64,000 nt of DNA from Micromonospora musae (lineage in GTDB: Bacteria; Actinomycetota; Actinomycetes; Mycobacteriales; Micromonosporaceae). The position numbers and the translations under genes were made by a program. The stretch lies in NCBI RefSeq assembly GCF_003626635.1, contig NZ_RAZT01000005.1, positions 248,001 through 312,000 of the forward strand, read 5' to 3'. Below the pieces are notes generated by a model. The model was not told the origin of the DNA. It did not search any database and saw nothing but the letters and a program-made list of their open reading frames with translations. Of the stretch, positions 32,568 to 41,680 are shown in pieces. Position 1 is the stretch's first letter, and every line of letters starts with the position of its first letter.

Positions 32568-33455
32568 TCAGAAGGGTCGGCGGGACTCGTAGCGGGTCAG
32601 CGGCGGCGAGTTCGCGTCGGCGGGAAGGCGGTCACGGGCGGCCCGGTCGCCGTAGAGGGTCCAGCGCAGAAAATCCGTGATGGTGGCGAAGACCTGCTCG
32701 AAGGCCGGCTTCCCCGGGATCAGGTACTCGCCGTGGCCCTGCCCGAGCACGCTGACGAAGCCGGCCGCGCCGGGGGCTCGGTGGTACGCCGCGCGCCCCA
32801 CCGCCAGCGGCACGATCGGATCGGCGGTGCCGTGTACGAAGAGCAGCGGGGCGGGCTGCCCCGCGAGACCGCCCGCCATCCCGCCACCCGCGACGATCAC
32901 GCCCGCGCGCAGCCGGGACGAGTGGCCCGCGGAGAACATCCCCGCGGTGGTGTAGCCGCCCGCCGAGTGGCCGGCCGCCGCGAATCGGGCCACGTCGAGG
33001 TGCCCGGCGAGCGGATCGCTCCGGCGCGAGTCCAACCGGACCAGGTGCCGGATCAGCCGCCAGCAGTCGGCCGGCTGGTGGCGTACGTCCGCCCTGGTGA
33101 ACCGGGGCGCGCCGCGCCGCGTGTGCGGGAAGGCGGGCGCGGCCACCACGAAGCCCGCCCCGGCCCAACGGCGGGTCAGCCCCGCGTGCAGCTCGGGCAG
33201 GCTGTCCAGGCCGTGGCTGTAGATCACCACCGGGAACCGCCCGGCGGCCACCGCCCCGTCCCGAACCGGGTACCAGACGGTCACCGGCAGGGGACGCGCC
33301 GAGCCCGGATCGAGAGTGAACGTACGCACGCCGACGGCGTACGTTCCCTCGGGCGCCCGGCGCGTCGGGTCCGGCTCCCCGCCGACGGCGCCGGCCGGCG
33401 CGCAGCCGGCGAGCAGCACCGCCACCAGCGCGGCCAGCAGCCGCCTCGTCCCCAT
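32568..33455 (-). CDS. lipoprotein alpha/beta hydrolase, copy 2
   Basis: A 295-residue secreted lipoprotein with signal MGTRRLLAALVAVLLAGC. The hydrolase motifs parallel the copy at 30.9-31.9 kb: VVIYSHGLDSLPEL, AAGHSAGGYTTAG, FVHGTADPIVPL and GQGHGEYL. The ATG at 33455 gives the signal peptide and has TACCGT (33462-33467) ending 6 nt upstream; a longer frame would hide the signal. Twenty-two nt separate its stop from the nucleotidyltransferase start, so the two are probably cotranscribed. Confidence 0.85.
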   Translation of the reverse strand: MGTRRLLAALVAVLLAGCAPAGAVGGEPDPTRRAPEGTYAVGVRTFTLDPGSARPLPVTVWYPVRDGAVAAGRFPVVIYSHGLDSLPELHAGLTRRWAGAGFVVAAPAFPHTRRGAPRFTRADVRHQPADCWRLIRHLVRLDSRRSDPLAGHLDVARFAAAGHSAGGYTTAGMFSAGHSSRLRAGVIVAGGGMAGGLAGQPAPLLFVHGTADPIVPLAVGRAAYHRAPGAAGFVSVLGQGHGEYLIPGKPAFEQVFATITDFLRWTLYGDRAARDRLPADANSPPLTRYESRRPF

Positions 33456-33609
33456 GGTTCCACGGTAGGGGCCCGAGCCGGGCCGCACGCCCCGCCGTCC
33501 GGGTCGGGCCGTCGCACCCGGTGGCCGGGTCGCGCTCCACCGCCCGGTCCACGCCCGCGTCGGCGATGCGGCACGACCGGCCTGGACCGGTTTCGCTAGG
33601 GTCACTCGC

Positions 33610-33780
33610 ATGCCTGAGACCCAGAGCGACCCGAGCGGCAACACCGAGGCCTTCCGTGCCTTCGTCCACACCCCCGAGCCGGAGGCGCCGGTGGCGACCG
33701 CCAGCCGGCTGCCGTTGATCATCGGCGCGGCCGCAGTCGTCGTGGTGCTGGTCGCGGTGGCCGTCTGGCTCGCGGGCTGA
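33610..33780 (+). CDS. 56-residue single-pass membrane protein
   Basis: A short protein with a polar N-terminus (MPETQSDPSGNTEAFRAF) and one C-terminal membrane segment, LPLIIGAAAVVVVLVAVAVW. It probably has a cytosolic N-terminus and is tail-anchored. It has no Shine-Dalgarno, but TAGGGT (33597-33602) ends 7 nt before the ATG, so it is likely leaderless. Four nt separate its stop from that of ackA on the other strand. No family recognised. Confidence 0.75.
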   Translation: MPETQSDPSGNTEAFRAFVHTPEPEAPVATASRLPLIIGAAAVVVVLVAVAVWLAG

Positions 33781-33784
33781 GCGG

Positions 33785-34900
33785 TCAGGCCGTTCCCGCG
33801 ATCCGGCGGGCGGCGCGGGCGATCTCGCGCTCCTCGTCGGTGGCGACCACGCAGACCGTGACCTCGGCCCCGTCGGGCGAGATGACCCGGTCGCCCTTCC
33901 CCGCGTTGAGTGCCGGGTCGACGGTGATGCCGAGGCGCTCCAGGCCGGTCAGGGCCGCCTCCCGCACCGGGGCGGCGTGCTCACCGACGCCGGCGGTGAA
34001 GGTGATCGCGTCGACCCGGCCGAGCAGCGCGTAGTACGCCCCCACGTAGCTCGTGATGCGGCGGCAGTAGACGTCGAAGGCGAGGGACGCCGCCGGGTCA
34101 CCGGCCGCCCTGCGGGCCAGCACCTCCCGCATGTCGTTGGCGCCGGCCAGCCCCTGCAGACCGCTGCGGTGGTTGAGCAGGTCGTCGATCTCGTCGACGG
34201 AGAGCCCGCCCTCGCGTCGCAGGTGGAAGATGATCGTCGGGTCCAGGTCGCCGCTGCGCGTCCCCATGACCAGGCCCTCCAGCGGCGACATGCCCATCGA
34301 GGTCGCCACGCTCCGGCCACCGGCGATCGCGCAGGCGCTCGCCCCGTTACCCAGGTGCAGGGTGATGGTGTTCAGTTCGTCGTAGCGGCGGCCGAGCAGC
34401 TCGGCGGTGCGCCGGGAGACGTACGCGTGCGAGGTGCCGTGGAAGCCGTACCGGCGTACGCCGTAGCGCATCGCCGTGTCCCGGTCGATCGCGTACGTCG
34501 CGGCCGCCTCGGGCAGCGTGCGGTGGAACGCGGTGTCGAAGACCGCGACCTGCGGCACGTCCGGCAGCGCCTCCCGGGCCACCTCGATGCCGGCCAGGTT
34601 GGGCGGGTTGTGCAGCGGCGCCAGCGGCACCAGGTCACGGATCGCGGCGAGCACCTCCTCGTCGATCCGCACCGGTTCACCGAAGCGCGTGCCGCCGTGC
34701 ACCACCCGGTGGCCCACGGCGGTCAGCCCGGTCAGGTCCAGGCCGGAGATGACCTGGCGGACGGCGGTCTCGTGGTCGGCGGGCCCGCCGCCCGGTTCAC
34801 CGATCCGCTCGACCGTGCCGTTGTCCCGCACCTCGTCGCCGTCGTAGAGCCGGTACTTGACCGACGACGACCCGCAGTTGAGCACCAGCACCCGGCTCAT
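33785..34900 (-). CDS. ackA: acetate kinase
   Basis: A 371-residue ASKHA-fold kinase interconverting acetyl phosphate and ADP with acetate and ATP. Motifs: VLNCGSSSVKYRLYD at the N-terminus, VFDTAFHRTLP, RYGFHGTSHAYV, TLHLGNGASACAI, MGMSPLEGLVMGTRSGDLDP and TFTAGVGEHA. The ATG overlaps the pta stop as ATGA, so the Pta-AckA pathway is made from one message. Confidence 0.96.
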   Translation of the reverse strand: MSRVLVLNCGSSSVKYRLYDGDEVRDNGTVERIGEPGGGPADHETAVRQVISGLDLTGLTAVGHRVVHGGTRFGEPVRIDEEVLAAIRDLVPLAPLHNPPNLAGIEVAREALPDVPQVAVFDTAFHRTLPEAAATYAIDRDTAMRYGVRRYGFHGTSHAYVSRRTAELLGRRYDELNTITLHLGNGASACAIAGGRSVATSMGMSPLEGLVMGTRSGDLDPTIIFHLRREGGLSVDEIDDLLNHRSGLQGLAGANDMREVLARRAAGDPAASLAFDVYCRRITSYVGAYYALLGRVDAITFTAGVGEHAAPVREAALTGLERLGITVDPALNAGKGDRVISPDGAEVTVCVVATDEEREIARAARRIAGTA

Positions 34901-36972
34901 TCGGCCTCCTCGGCCGGCACCGCGGCCTGGATCGCGGTGATGGCCACCGTGTTGACGATGTCCGGCACGGTGGCCCCTCGGGAGAGGTCGTTCACGGGGC
35001 GGCGCAGACCCTGCATGACCGGCCCGACCGCCACCGCCCCGGCGGAGCGCTGCACCGCCTTGTACGTGTTGTTGCCGGTGTTCAGGTCCGGGAAGATGAA
35101 GACCGTCGCCCGCCCGGCGACCGGGCTGCCCGGCAGCTTCGTGGCGGCGACCGCCGGATCGATGGCCGCGTCGTACTGGATGGGGCCCTCCACCAGCAGG
35201 TCCGGCCGGCGTTCGCGGACCAGCGCGGTGGCCGCGGCGACCTTCTCCACGTCCGCGCCCGCCCCGGAGCTGCCGGTCGAGTAGGACAGCATCGCCACCC
35301 GGGGCTCGATGCCGAACCGGGCCGCGGTCTCCGCCGAGGAGATCGCGATGTCGGCGAGCTGGGTGGCGTCCGGGTCGCGGTTCACCGCGCAGTCACCGTA
35401 GACGAGCACCCGGTCGGCGAGCAGCATGAAGAAGACGCTCGAAGCGACCGAGACGTCCGGCACGGTCCGGATCACCTCGAAGGCGGGGCGGATGGTGGCG
35501 GCGGTGGTGTGCGTCGCCCCGGAGACCATGCCGTCGGCGCGGCCGGCCCGCACCATGAGGGTGCCGAAGTAGTTGGGTTGGGCCACGATGTCGTACGCCA
35601 GCTCGGCCGACACGCCACGGTGGGCGCGCAGCCGCGCGTACTCGGTGGCGAACTCGTCGCGCCACCGGCTCGCGGTCGGGTCGACCAGGTGCGCGTCGCC
35701 CACGTCGACACCGAGTTCCCGGGCCCGCCGGGCGATCTCGTCCGGGCGGCCCAGCAGGGTCAGCTCGGCGACGCCCCGGCGCAGCAGGATCTCCGCCGCG
35801 CGCAGGATGCGCTCCTCGCTCCCCTCGGGCAGCACCAGGTGGCGGCGCTGGGTGCGGGCCCGGTCGATCAGCTCGTTCTCGAACATCAGCGGCGTGACCC
35901 GTTCGGACCGGCTGACCCGGAGCCGGCCGGCCAGGTCGGCGGTGTCCACGTTCGCCTCGAACGCGCCGAGCGCCGCCTCGACCTTGCGCGGGTTGGCGGC
36001 GCTCGGCCGCCCCTCGATCCGGCTCGACGCGGCCACCGTGTCGTAGCTGTCGGTGCCCACGGAGAGCACGGCGAGGCCGGTGTTCAACTGTTCGACCAGC
36101 CGCATCGCCCGCGGGTCCGGCCGCTCGCCGAGGGTGAGCACCAGCCCGGCCAGGGAGATCTGCCCGGCCACGTGCGCGGCGCTCGCCGCGACGAGCAGGT
36201 CGGCGCGGTCACCCGGGGTGATCATCAGGGCCCCGGTGGTCAGGTGGTCGAGGAGGGTCGGCACGTGCGCCGCGCCCACCACGAAGTCGAGCACGTCCCG
36301 GCTGAGCGCCGCCTCGTCACCGGCGAGCACGGTGGCGTCGAGCGCCGCCGCCACCTCGGCCACCGTCGGCGCCGAGACGCTCGGCACCTCGGGGATGGCG
36401 TACGCGGGAACCGGCAGCTCGGGCAGCGCCATCGGCTCGGGCACCCGGTTGGCGATCACGGCGAGCACGGTGGCGCCCAGGTCCGCGAGGTCGTGGTAGG
36501 CGCCGCGGGTGGTCGCCGCGATGGCTGCGGCCTCCTGGCCGAAACCGTCCACGACGGGCACCACGACGCTGCCGAACTCGGTGGCCAGCCGGGCGTTGAA
36601 CGCCAGTTCGCGGGGGCGGGCGGGATCCCCGGTGTCGTCGAAGTCACTCCCCACCACGACCATCGCGGAGCACTGCCGCTCGATCGCCCGGTACCGCTCG
36701 ACGATGAGGGAGATCAGCTCCTCGCGGCGGCCGTCGGCGACCAGGGTGGTGGCCTCGGCGTACGTCGCTCCGGCCAGGTCCGCCAACGGCAGGTCGACCC
36801 GGTAGCGCTCGCTGAGCAGCGCCAGGATCGGATCCGGGCCGGTGCCGGCGATCAGCGGTCGGAACACGCCGATCCGGCCGACCTGGCGGGAGAGCAGCTC
36901 GGCCAGCCCGAGCGCGATGGTCGATTTCCCACCGCCGGACCCCACGCTGGTCAGGTACACACTCCGCGCCAC
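34897..36972 (-). CDS. pta: phosphate acetyltransferase, long form
   Basis: A 691-residue Pta with three parts: an N-terminal BioD-like P-loop domain (SVGSGGGKSTIALGLAELLS), a DRTGG domain in the middle, and the C-terminal catalytic PTA domain from about residue 365 (LPEGSEERILRAAEILLRRG, YGDCAVNRDPDATQLADIAI, LSYSTGSSGAGADVEKVAAA). It converts acetyl-CoA and phosphate to acetyl phosphate. The GTG start lacks a Shine-Dalgarno; TAGCGT (36979-36984) ends 6 nt upstream, suggesting a leaderless transcript. Confidence 0.95.
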   Translation of the reverse strand: MARSVYLTSVGSGGGKSTIALGLAELLSRQVGRIGVFRPLIAGTGPDPILALLSERYRVDLPLADLAGATYAEATTLVADGRREELISLIVERYRAIERQCSAMVVVGSDFDDTGDPARPRELAFNARLATEFGSVVVPVVDGFGQEAAAIAATTRGAYHDLADLGATVLAVIANRVPEPMALPELPVPAYAIPEVPSVSAPTVAEVAAALDATVLAGDEAALSRDVLDFVVGAAHVPTLLDHLTTGALMITPGDRADLLVAASAAHVAGQISLAGLVLTLGERPDPRAMRLVEQLNTGLAVLSVGTDSYDTVAASSRIEGRPSAANPRKVEAALGAFEANVDTADLAGRLRVSRSERVTPLMFENELIDRARTQRRHLVLPEGSEERILRAAEILLRRGVAELTLLGRPDEIARRARELGVDVGDAHLVDPTASRWRDEFATEYARLRAHRGVSAELAYDIVAQPNYFGTLMVRAGRADGMVSGATHTTAATIRPAFEVIRTVPDVSVASSVFFMLLADRVLVYGDCAVNRDPDATQLADIAISSAETAARFGIEPRVAMLSYSTGSSGAGADVEKVAAATALVRERRPDLLVEGPIQYDAAIDPAVAATKLPGSPVAGRATVFIFPDLNTGNNTYKAVQRSAGAVAVGPVMQGLRRPVNDLSRGATVPDIVNTVAITAIQAAVPAEEAE

Positions 36973-37148
36973 GATCTCACGCTACAAGATCGTGCTGTGC
37001 CCCGTCGGGCCGAGCCCGGTGCCGGGCACCGCCGGACGGGTGCAGGAATGCCTGGTCAACCGGTTGCTCGCGGCGCGAGCCCGGTGGGATCGGCATCGGT
37101 GGTAGTGCGCCGCACGGACGTGAAGACCCCTCGCTAGAATCGCCACCT

Positions 37149-38072
37149 GTGACCGACCGTCCGACCGTCGTCCCGGCCGTGCTAGAGAATCCGATCGAGA
37201 CCGCGGCCGAGAGTGCGACGGTGGTGGGGCCGTCCGTCTCCGACGAGCTGACCGTCGTGATCACGCCGGCCGTGCTGCGGACTCCGGCCGTGGCGCCGTC
37301 GGCCTCCGACGACACGACCATCACCATCAAGCCCGCCGCGCCCGCGCCGCTGCGGACTCCGGCCGCAGTGCCGTCGGACTCCGGTGAGCTGACCGTCGTG
37401 GTCACGCCCGCCGCGCCGTCCGCGACCCGGACCCCCAACGTGCTGTCGCTGCCCTCCGAGGATTCGACGGTCGTGATCACGCGTGCTGCGCCGCCCGCGG
37501 TGCCGACTCCGGCCGTGGTGCCGCCCACGGTGCCGACTCCGGCCGCCGCGCCGTCGGCCTCCGACGACACGACCATCATCATCAAGCCCGCTGTGTCGCG
37601 CCGGCCCCGGACAGCTGCCGCAGCTCGGTCGGAGTCCGACGACACGACGGTCATCATCACGCCCGCCGCCAGGCGCGTCGACACCCCGACCATGCTGATG
37701 GCCGTGATCCCGCGGCTCCCGCCCGTCTTCGTCGACCCGACCGGACGGCGAAGGTCCCGGCTGCGGCTGGTCGCGTACGCCCTCGGGCTGCTGGGGTTGG
37801 CCTACACGGGGCTCGTCGGGGCGAGCTTCGCCGGGGCGTCGGTGAGCCCCGGCTCCATCCTCCCCTTCGTCGAGTCGACGAAGCAGCCGTGGCAACCGCC
37901 ACCGATACCGGCCACCATCCCGGACCCCACCCCGACCGGTTCCAAGCCGGCGCCGGGGGTCAGCGCCAGCGACGCGTCAGCGCCCGCGGGGCTCGCCGAC
38001 GAACCGTCGTCGGCCGGCGATCGGCAGCCGCCCGCCTCGGGCAGGGCGTCGGTGACCGAGCCGCATGGCTGA
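37149..38072 (+). CDS. repeat-rich single-pass membrane protein
   Basis: A 307-residue protein I cannot place. Residues ~30-173 contain six copies of an acidic/Thr-rich core, consensus S-D/E-D-x-T-x-x-I/V-K/T-P/R-A, joined by Pro/Ala linkers. One membrane segment follows (LVAYALGLLGLAYTGLVGAS, about 205-228), then a Pro/Ser-rich tail of ~75 residues. The repeats are presumably cytosolic and the tail outside. Its last 8 bases overlap the deacetylase-glycosyltransferase gene, so a joint function at the envelope is likely. TAGAAT (37135-37140) lies 8 nt before the GTG. Confidence 0.75.
   Translation: MTDRPTVVPAVLENPIETAAESATVVGPSVSDELTVVITPAVLRTPAVAPSASDDTTITIKPAAPAPLRTPAAVPSDSGELTVVVTPAAPSATRTPNVLSLPSEDSTVVITRAAPPAVPTPAVVPPTVPTPAAAPSASDDTTIIIKPAVSRRPRTAAAARSESDDTTVIITPAARRVDTPTMLMAVIPRLPPVFVDPTGRRRSRLRLVAYALGLLGLAYTGLVGASFAGASVSPGSILPFVESTKQPWQPPPIPATIPDPTPTGSKPAPGVSASDASAPAGLADEPSSAGDRQPPASGRASVTEPHG
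37239..37667 (+). repeat. six imperfect coding repeats
   Basis: Cores fall at residues 31-41, 53-63, 78-88, 103-113, 138-148 and 163-173. Spacing is mostly 22-25 residues; the longer gap contains an extra duplicated VPTPA-type linker. Confidence 0.8.
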
Positions 38073-40251
38073 CCAGCTCTCCTCCGTCACACCCCCCACC
38101 GCCGCCCGCCGGGTGCGCCGGGTGGTGCCGTCGCCGAGCTGGGCCGTGCTCGGCATGCTGCTCGTCGTCCTGGCCGGTGTGCTCTTCGTGGCGGCATACT
38201 CGAACGCCGCCTTCGTGCCCGACCGTGAGCACACCGACCACGACCAGAGCCGGGTCCCCGCCGAGGTGGTGGACGGCGGGCCCGTCATCGGCGCCGCCGA
38301 CGGGAAGGTCCGCTCCTACCGCTTCCCGGCCCGGACCATCGCGCTCACCTTCGACGACGGCCCCGACCCGACGTGGACCCCCGAGATCCTGCGGGTGCTG
38401 GCGAAGTACGACGTCAAGGCCACCTTCTTCGTGATGGGTTCACAGGTGGCCCGGCACCCCGAGCTGGTCCGCGAGATGTCCGGCTCGGGACACGAGCTGG
38501 GGGTGCACACCTTCACCCACCCGGACCTGGCCAACCTGCCCGGCTGGCGACGCCGGCTGGAGTACGCCCAGACCCAGCTGGCGATGGCGAGCGCGGCCGG
38601 CGTCGAGACCTCACTGATCCGCTTCCCGTACTCGTCCTTCGCGAACGCCATCGACGACCGGGACTGGCCGCTGGTGAATGAGGCCGGTCAGCTCGGCTAC
38701 CTCACGGTGCTCAACGACACCGACAGTCTGGACTGGGAGCGGCCCGGCACGGAGAAGGTGATCCAGAACGCCATCCCGCCCGGTTACTCCGGCGCGATCA
38801 CCCTCTGGCACGACGCCGGCGGCGACCGGGCGCAGACGGTGGCCGCGCTGGACCGCTTCATCCCGCTGATGAAGGAGCGGGGCTACCGGTTCACCACGGT
38901 GTCGGAGGGGGTGAACCTGGCGCTGGCGGCGGCCGGAGTCGACCAGCGGGTGGTGGGGAACCCGGTGGCCTCCGAGGCGGACCGGTGGCGCGGCAAGTTC
39001 CTCGTCTGGGCGGTGCAGGGCGCCGACGGCATGCTGGGCCTCTTCGGGATCCTCTTCGTCGTGGTCGGTGCGCTCACCATCGGGCGTACCGCCCTGCTCT
39101 TCGTGCTCGCGGCCCGGCACGCCCGCCGTCGCCGCTCGCCGGAGTGGGCCTGGGGGGAGCCGGTGACCGATCCGGTGTCGGTGATCGTCCCCGCCTACAA
39201 CGAGAAGGAGGGGATCGAGGCGGCGGTCCGGTCCCTCGCCGACGGTGATCACCCGGGCGGCATCGAGGTCATCGTCGTCGACGACGGTTCGACCGACGGG
39301 ACCGCCGACATCGTCGACGGTCTGAGGCTGCCGAACGTCCGGGTGGTCCGCAAGCCGAACGGCGGCAAGTCCAGCGCCTTGAACACCGGGGTCGCGTTGG
39401 CCCGGCACGAGCTGATCGTGATGGTCGACGGCGACACGGTCCTGGAACGCGACTCGGTGCGCCGGCTGGTGCAGCCCTTCGCCGACCGGCAGGTGGGCGC
39501 GGTCGCCGGCAACGTCAAGGTGGGCAACCGCAAGAGCCTGATCGCCAAGTGGCAGCACATCGAGTACGTCATCGGGTTCAACCTCGACCGCCGCCTCTAC
39601 GAGACGTTGCGCTGCATGTCCACGGTGCCCGGCGCCATCGGCGCCTTCCGGCGGCAGGCGTTGCGCTACGCCGGTGGGATGAGCGACGACACGCTGGCCG
39701 AGGACACCGACATCACCATGGCGATGGGACGCGCCGGCTGGAAGGTGGTGTACGAGGAGAGCGCCCGCGCGTGGACCGAGGCGCCCGCGACCATGGGCCA
39801 GCTGTGGAAGCAGCGTTACCGGTGGAGCTACGGCACCATGCAGGCGATGTGGAAGCACCGACGCTCGCTCTTCGACAGCGGTGCCTCCGGCCGGTACACC
39901 CGGCGTTGCCTGCTGTTCCTGAGCCTCTTCGGGGTGCTGCTGCCGCTGATGGCGCCGGTCATCGACCTGCTGGCCCTCTACGGCCTCTTCTTCCTCGACC
40001 GGACCGAGACGGTGGTCGCCTGGCTGATCATGCTGGGCGTGCAGACGTTGACGGCGGCCGTGGCGTTCCGCCTGGATCGGGAGAAGCTCGGCGTGCTCTG
40101 GGTCCTTCCGCTGCAGCAGTTCGTCTACCGGCAGCTGATGTACCTGGTGATGGTCCAGTCTGTCGTCACCGCGCTGACCGGCGGTCGGCTGGGCTGGCAG
40201 AAGCTGCGCCGTACCGGGCTGGAACCGGGGCTCTCCGGCGGGAACCGCTGA
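38065..40251 (+). CDS. NodB deacetylase-GT2 glycosyltransferase fusion
   Basis: A 728-residue two-domain envelope enzyme. After an N-terminal membrane segment (about 25-45) comes a polysaccharide deacetylase domain with TFDDGPDPTWTPEIL near 95, FFVMGSQVARHPELV and HTFTHPDLANLPGWR (metal His residues near 148-152). After another membrane segment comes a family 2 glycosyltransferase: VSVIVPAYNEKEG near 371, VVDDGSTDGTADI, MVDGDTVLERDS, AEDTDITMAMGRAGW and QRYRW near 582-586, then C-terminal membrane segments. The order suggests extracellular deacetylation of a polymer made by the cytosolic GT2 domain. The polymer (chitin-, GlcNAc- or hyaluronan-like) is unknown. Confidence 0.9.
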   Translation: MADQLSSVTPPTAARRVRRVVPSPSWAVLGMLLVVLAGVLFVAAYSNAAFVPDREHTDHDQSRVPAEVVDGGPVIGAADGKVRSYRFPARTIALTFDDGPDPTWTPEILRVLAKYDVKATFFVMGSQVARHPELVREMSGSGHELGVHTFTHPDLANLPGWRRRLEYAQTQLAMASAAGVETSLIRFPYSSFANAIDDRDWPLVNEAGQLGYLTVLNDTDSLDWERPGTEKVIQNAIPPGYSGAITLWHDAGGDRAQTVAALDRFIPLMKERGYRFTTVSEGVNLALAAAGVDQRVVGNPVASEADRWRGKFLVWAVQGADGMLGLFGILFVVVGALTIGRTALLFVLAARHARRRRSPEWAWGEPVTDPVSVIVPAYNEKEGIEAAVRSLADGDHPGGIEVIVVDDGSTDGTADIVDGLRLPNVRVVRKPNGGKSSALNTGVALARHELIVMVDGDTVLERDSVRRLVQPFADRQVGAVAGNVKVGNRKSLIAKWQHIEYVIGFNLDRRLYETLRCMSTVPGAIGAFRRQALRYAGGMSDDTLAEDTDITMAMGRAGWKVVYEESARAWTEAPATMGQLWKQRYRWSYGTMQAMWKHRRSLFDSGASGRYTRRCLLFLSLFGVLLPLMAPVIDLLALYGLFFLDRTETVVAWLIMLGVQTLTAAVAFRLDREKLGVLWVLPLQQFVYRQLMYLVMVQSVVTALTGGRLGWQKLRRTGLEPGLSGGNR

Positions 40252-40321
40252 CGCCCCTGGCACGCGAACACCCGCGCGGCGGAACGCTCTAGCGCGCGAA
40301 ACGCCCGCGCTCGAACGCCGG

Positions 40322-41356
40322 TCAGCGTGCGCTACGGGCCAGCCCCAGGGCGTACTCGGGCCACCACTCGCCGCTCTCCGGTTCGCCGGGGCGGCAGTCA
40401 CTGTCCGACTCGCCGGGGTACTTGACCCAGAGCAGCGCGTCCACCCGCTCCGCCCCGGGGTCGGCAGTCGGCTCCGCGCCGAGCGCCCGGCCGGGCGGAT
40501 TGCACCAACTGGGCGCGCGGCCGACGGTAGCCGCGGGATACGGGCCGTTGCCGTTGCGACTCGTGTCGATGACGAACCGGGTCCTGCCGCCGAGCTTGTC
40601 GGAGATCTGGTGTCCGTAGCGGACGTTCTCGTCGGTGCTCACGAAGTTCGCCACGTTGAGCGCGAACCCGTCCGCCTCCGCGGCGCCGGCCTTGCGTAGC
40701 GCCGCCGCGAGGGCGCCGACGTCACGGATCCACGCGGGGTGGCCGGCGTCGAGGTAGACCCGCGCGCTGTCGGTGCTCTCCAGGACGTCCACGGCGTCGC
40801 GTAGCAGGGCGAGCCGCCCGCTGACGTCCTGCGGGCAGCCGTCGACGGCGTCCGGGACCGCGCCGGGTTCGAGGATCACGATGACCGGCCGGCCGTCGAC
40901 GCCGGCCGCGAACTCGCGTATCCAGCGGTGGTACTCCGCGGCGCCCGAAGCACCCCCACCGTCCTCCCGACCGCAGTTGCGATCCGGCACGTTGTGCGCG
41001 ACGAGCACCGGCGTCTGGCCGGCCAGGTTCGCCGCCGCGAGGAACTCGTCCACCTCGTCGCGCACCGAGTCCTCGTCGCCGGTCAGCCACTTCGCCGTCG
41101 GCCGGGTGGCGATCCGGCGCAGCAGCGCGGCGTCGTCGGCCCGGCCCTGCGCGTCGAGGCGCGTCGCCTCCTGGGCGGCCGGGTTGTCGGGGTCGACGTA
41201 GAAGACCGGCGGTGGGGGCGGCGCGGAGATCGGGGGACCGGTGGGGGCCGCCGGCGGCGGGGTGGGCCCGCTGCCGCAGCCGGTGAGGAGGAGGGCGAGG
41301 GCGGCGCCGACCGTCACGGCCGATTGCCGGGCGAGCAGGGGGCGGGACGGCAACAC
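40322..41356 (-). CDS. glycoside hydrolase family 6 lipoprotein
   Basis: A 344-residue secreted lipoprotein (signal ending LLLTGCGSG) with a GH6 catalytic domain. Motifs: PVLVAHNVPDRNCGR, VIVILEPGAVPD, VYLDAGHPAWIRD, FALNVANFVSTDENVRYG and FVIDTSRNGNGPYP. GH6 enzymes cleave beta-1,4-glucans by inversion. It faces the deacetylase-GT2 gene convergently and may trim or recycle its product, but cellulose degradation is an equal option. A short Pro-rich linker follows the lipobox. Confidence 0.9.
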   Translation of the reverse strand: MLPSRPLLARQSAVTVGAALALLLTGCGSGPTPPPAAPTGPPISAPPPPPVFYVDPDNPAAQEATRLDAQGRADDAALLRRIATRPTAKWLTGDEDSVRDEVDEFLAAANLAGQTPVLVAHNVPDRNCGREDGGGASGAAEYHRWIREFAAGVDGRPVIVILEPGAVPDAVDGCPQDVSGRLALLRDAVDVLESTDSARVYLDAGHPAWIRDVGALAAALRKAGAAEADGFALNVANFVSTDENVRYGHQISDKLGGRTRFVIDTSRNGNGPYPAATVGRAPSWCNPPGRALGAEPTADPGAERVDALLWVKYPGESDSDCRPGEPESGEWWPEYALGLARSAR

Positions 41357-41387
41357 GCGGGGGTCCGTTCGTCCGGGGCGACGGGGG

Positions 41388-41567
41388 TCAGTCCTCGTCC
41401 TCGTCGTCGAGGCGGGCCAGCCAGGTGGCGAAGCGTTCGACGGGCGTCTCGAACTCCGGGTTCAGATCGACGAAATCGCGCAGGCGTTCGGCGAGCCACT
41501 CGACGCTGATCTGCTCGTCGCCCCGGCGCTCGACGAGCTCCTCGATGCCTCGGTCGGTGAAGTACAT
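41388..41567 (-). CDS. DUF6104-like small acidic protein
   Basis: A 59-residue acidic protein beginning MYFTDRGIEELVERRGDEQI and ending in a run of Asp/Glu (LDDEDED). AAGGACG lies upstream of the ATG. I recognise it as the small DUF6104-type protein often found just downstream of kgd in actinomycetes. Its function is unknown; the location suggests a link to the 2-oxoglutarate enzyme, separated by a hairpin. Confidence 0.8.
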   Translation of the reverse strand: MYFTDRGIEELVERRGDEQISVEWLAERLRDFVDLNPEFETPVERFATWLARLDDEDED

Positions 41568-41619
41568 GTCGTACGTCCTTCTTCTGGCCCGGCAACCGCC
41601 GGGCGGGTTCCACCGACGC

Positions 41620-41658
41620 AGCCGGGGCAGGGCCGTCCACGACGGTCCTGCCCCGGCT
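41620..41658 (-). terminator. hairpin downstream of kgd
   Basis: AGCCGGGGCAGGGCCGTC (41620-41637) pairs with the 18 bases at 41641-41658 with one G-U pair and a CAC loop. It probably ends most kgd transcripts before the small gene. Confidence 0.75.
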
Positions 41659-41680
41659 GGCGACGGTTCGTTCGATCAGG

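Noticed and set aside
36992..37105. Small plus-strand frame (GTG at 36992, TAG at 37103) upstream of the repeat protein
   Set aside because: Third-position GC is high, but there is no ribosome site, no leaderless -10 and no recognised family; the pta promoter uses the same DNA on the other strand.
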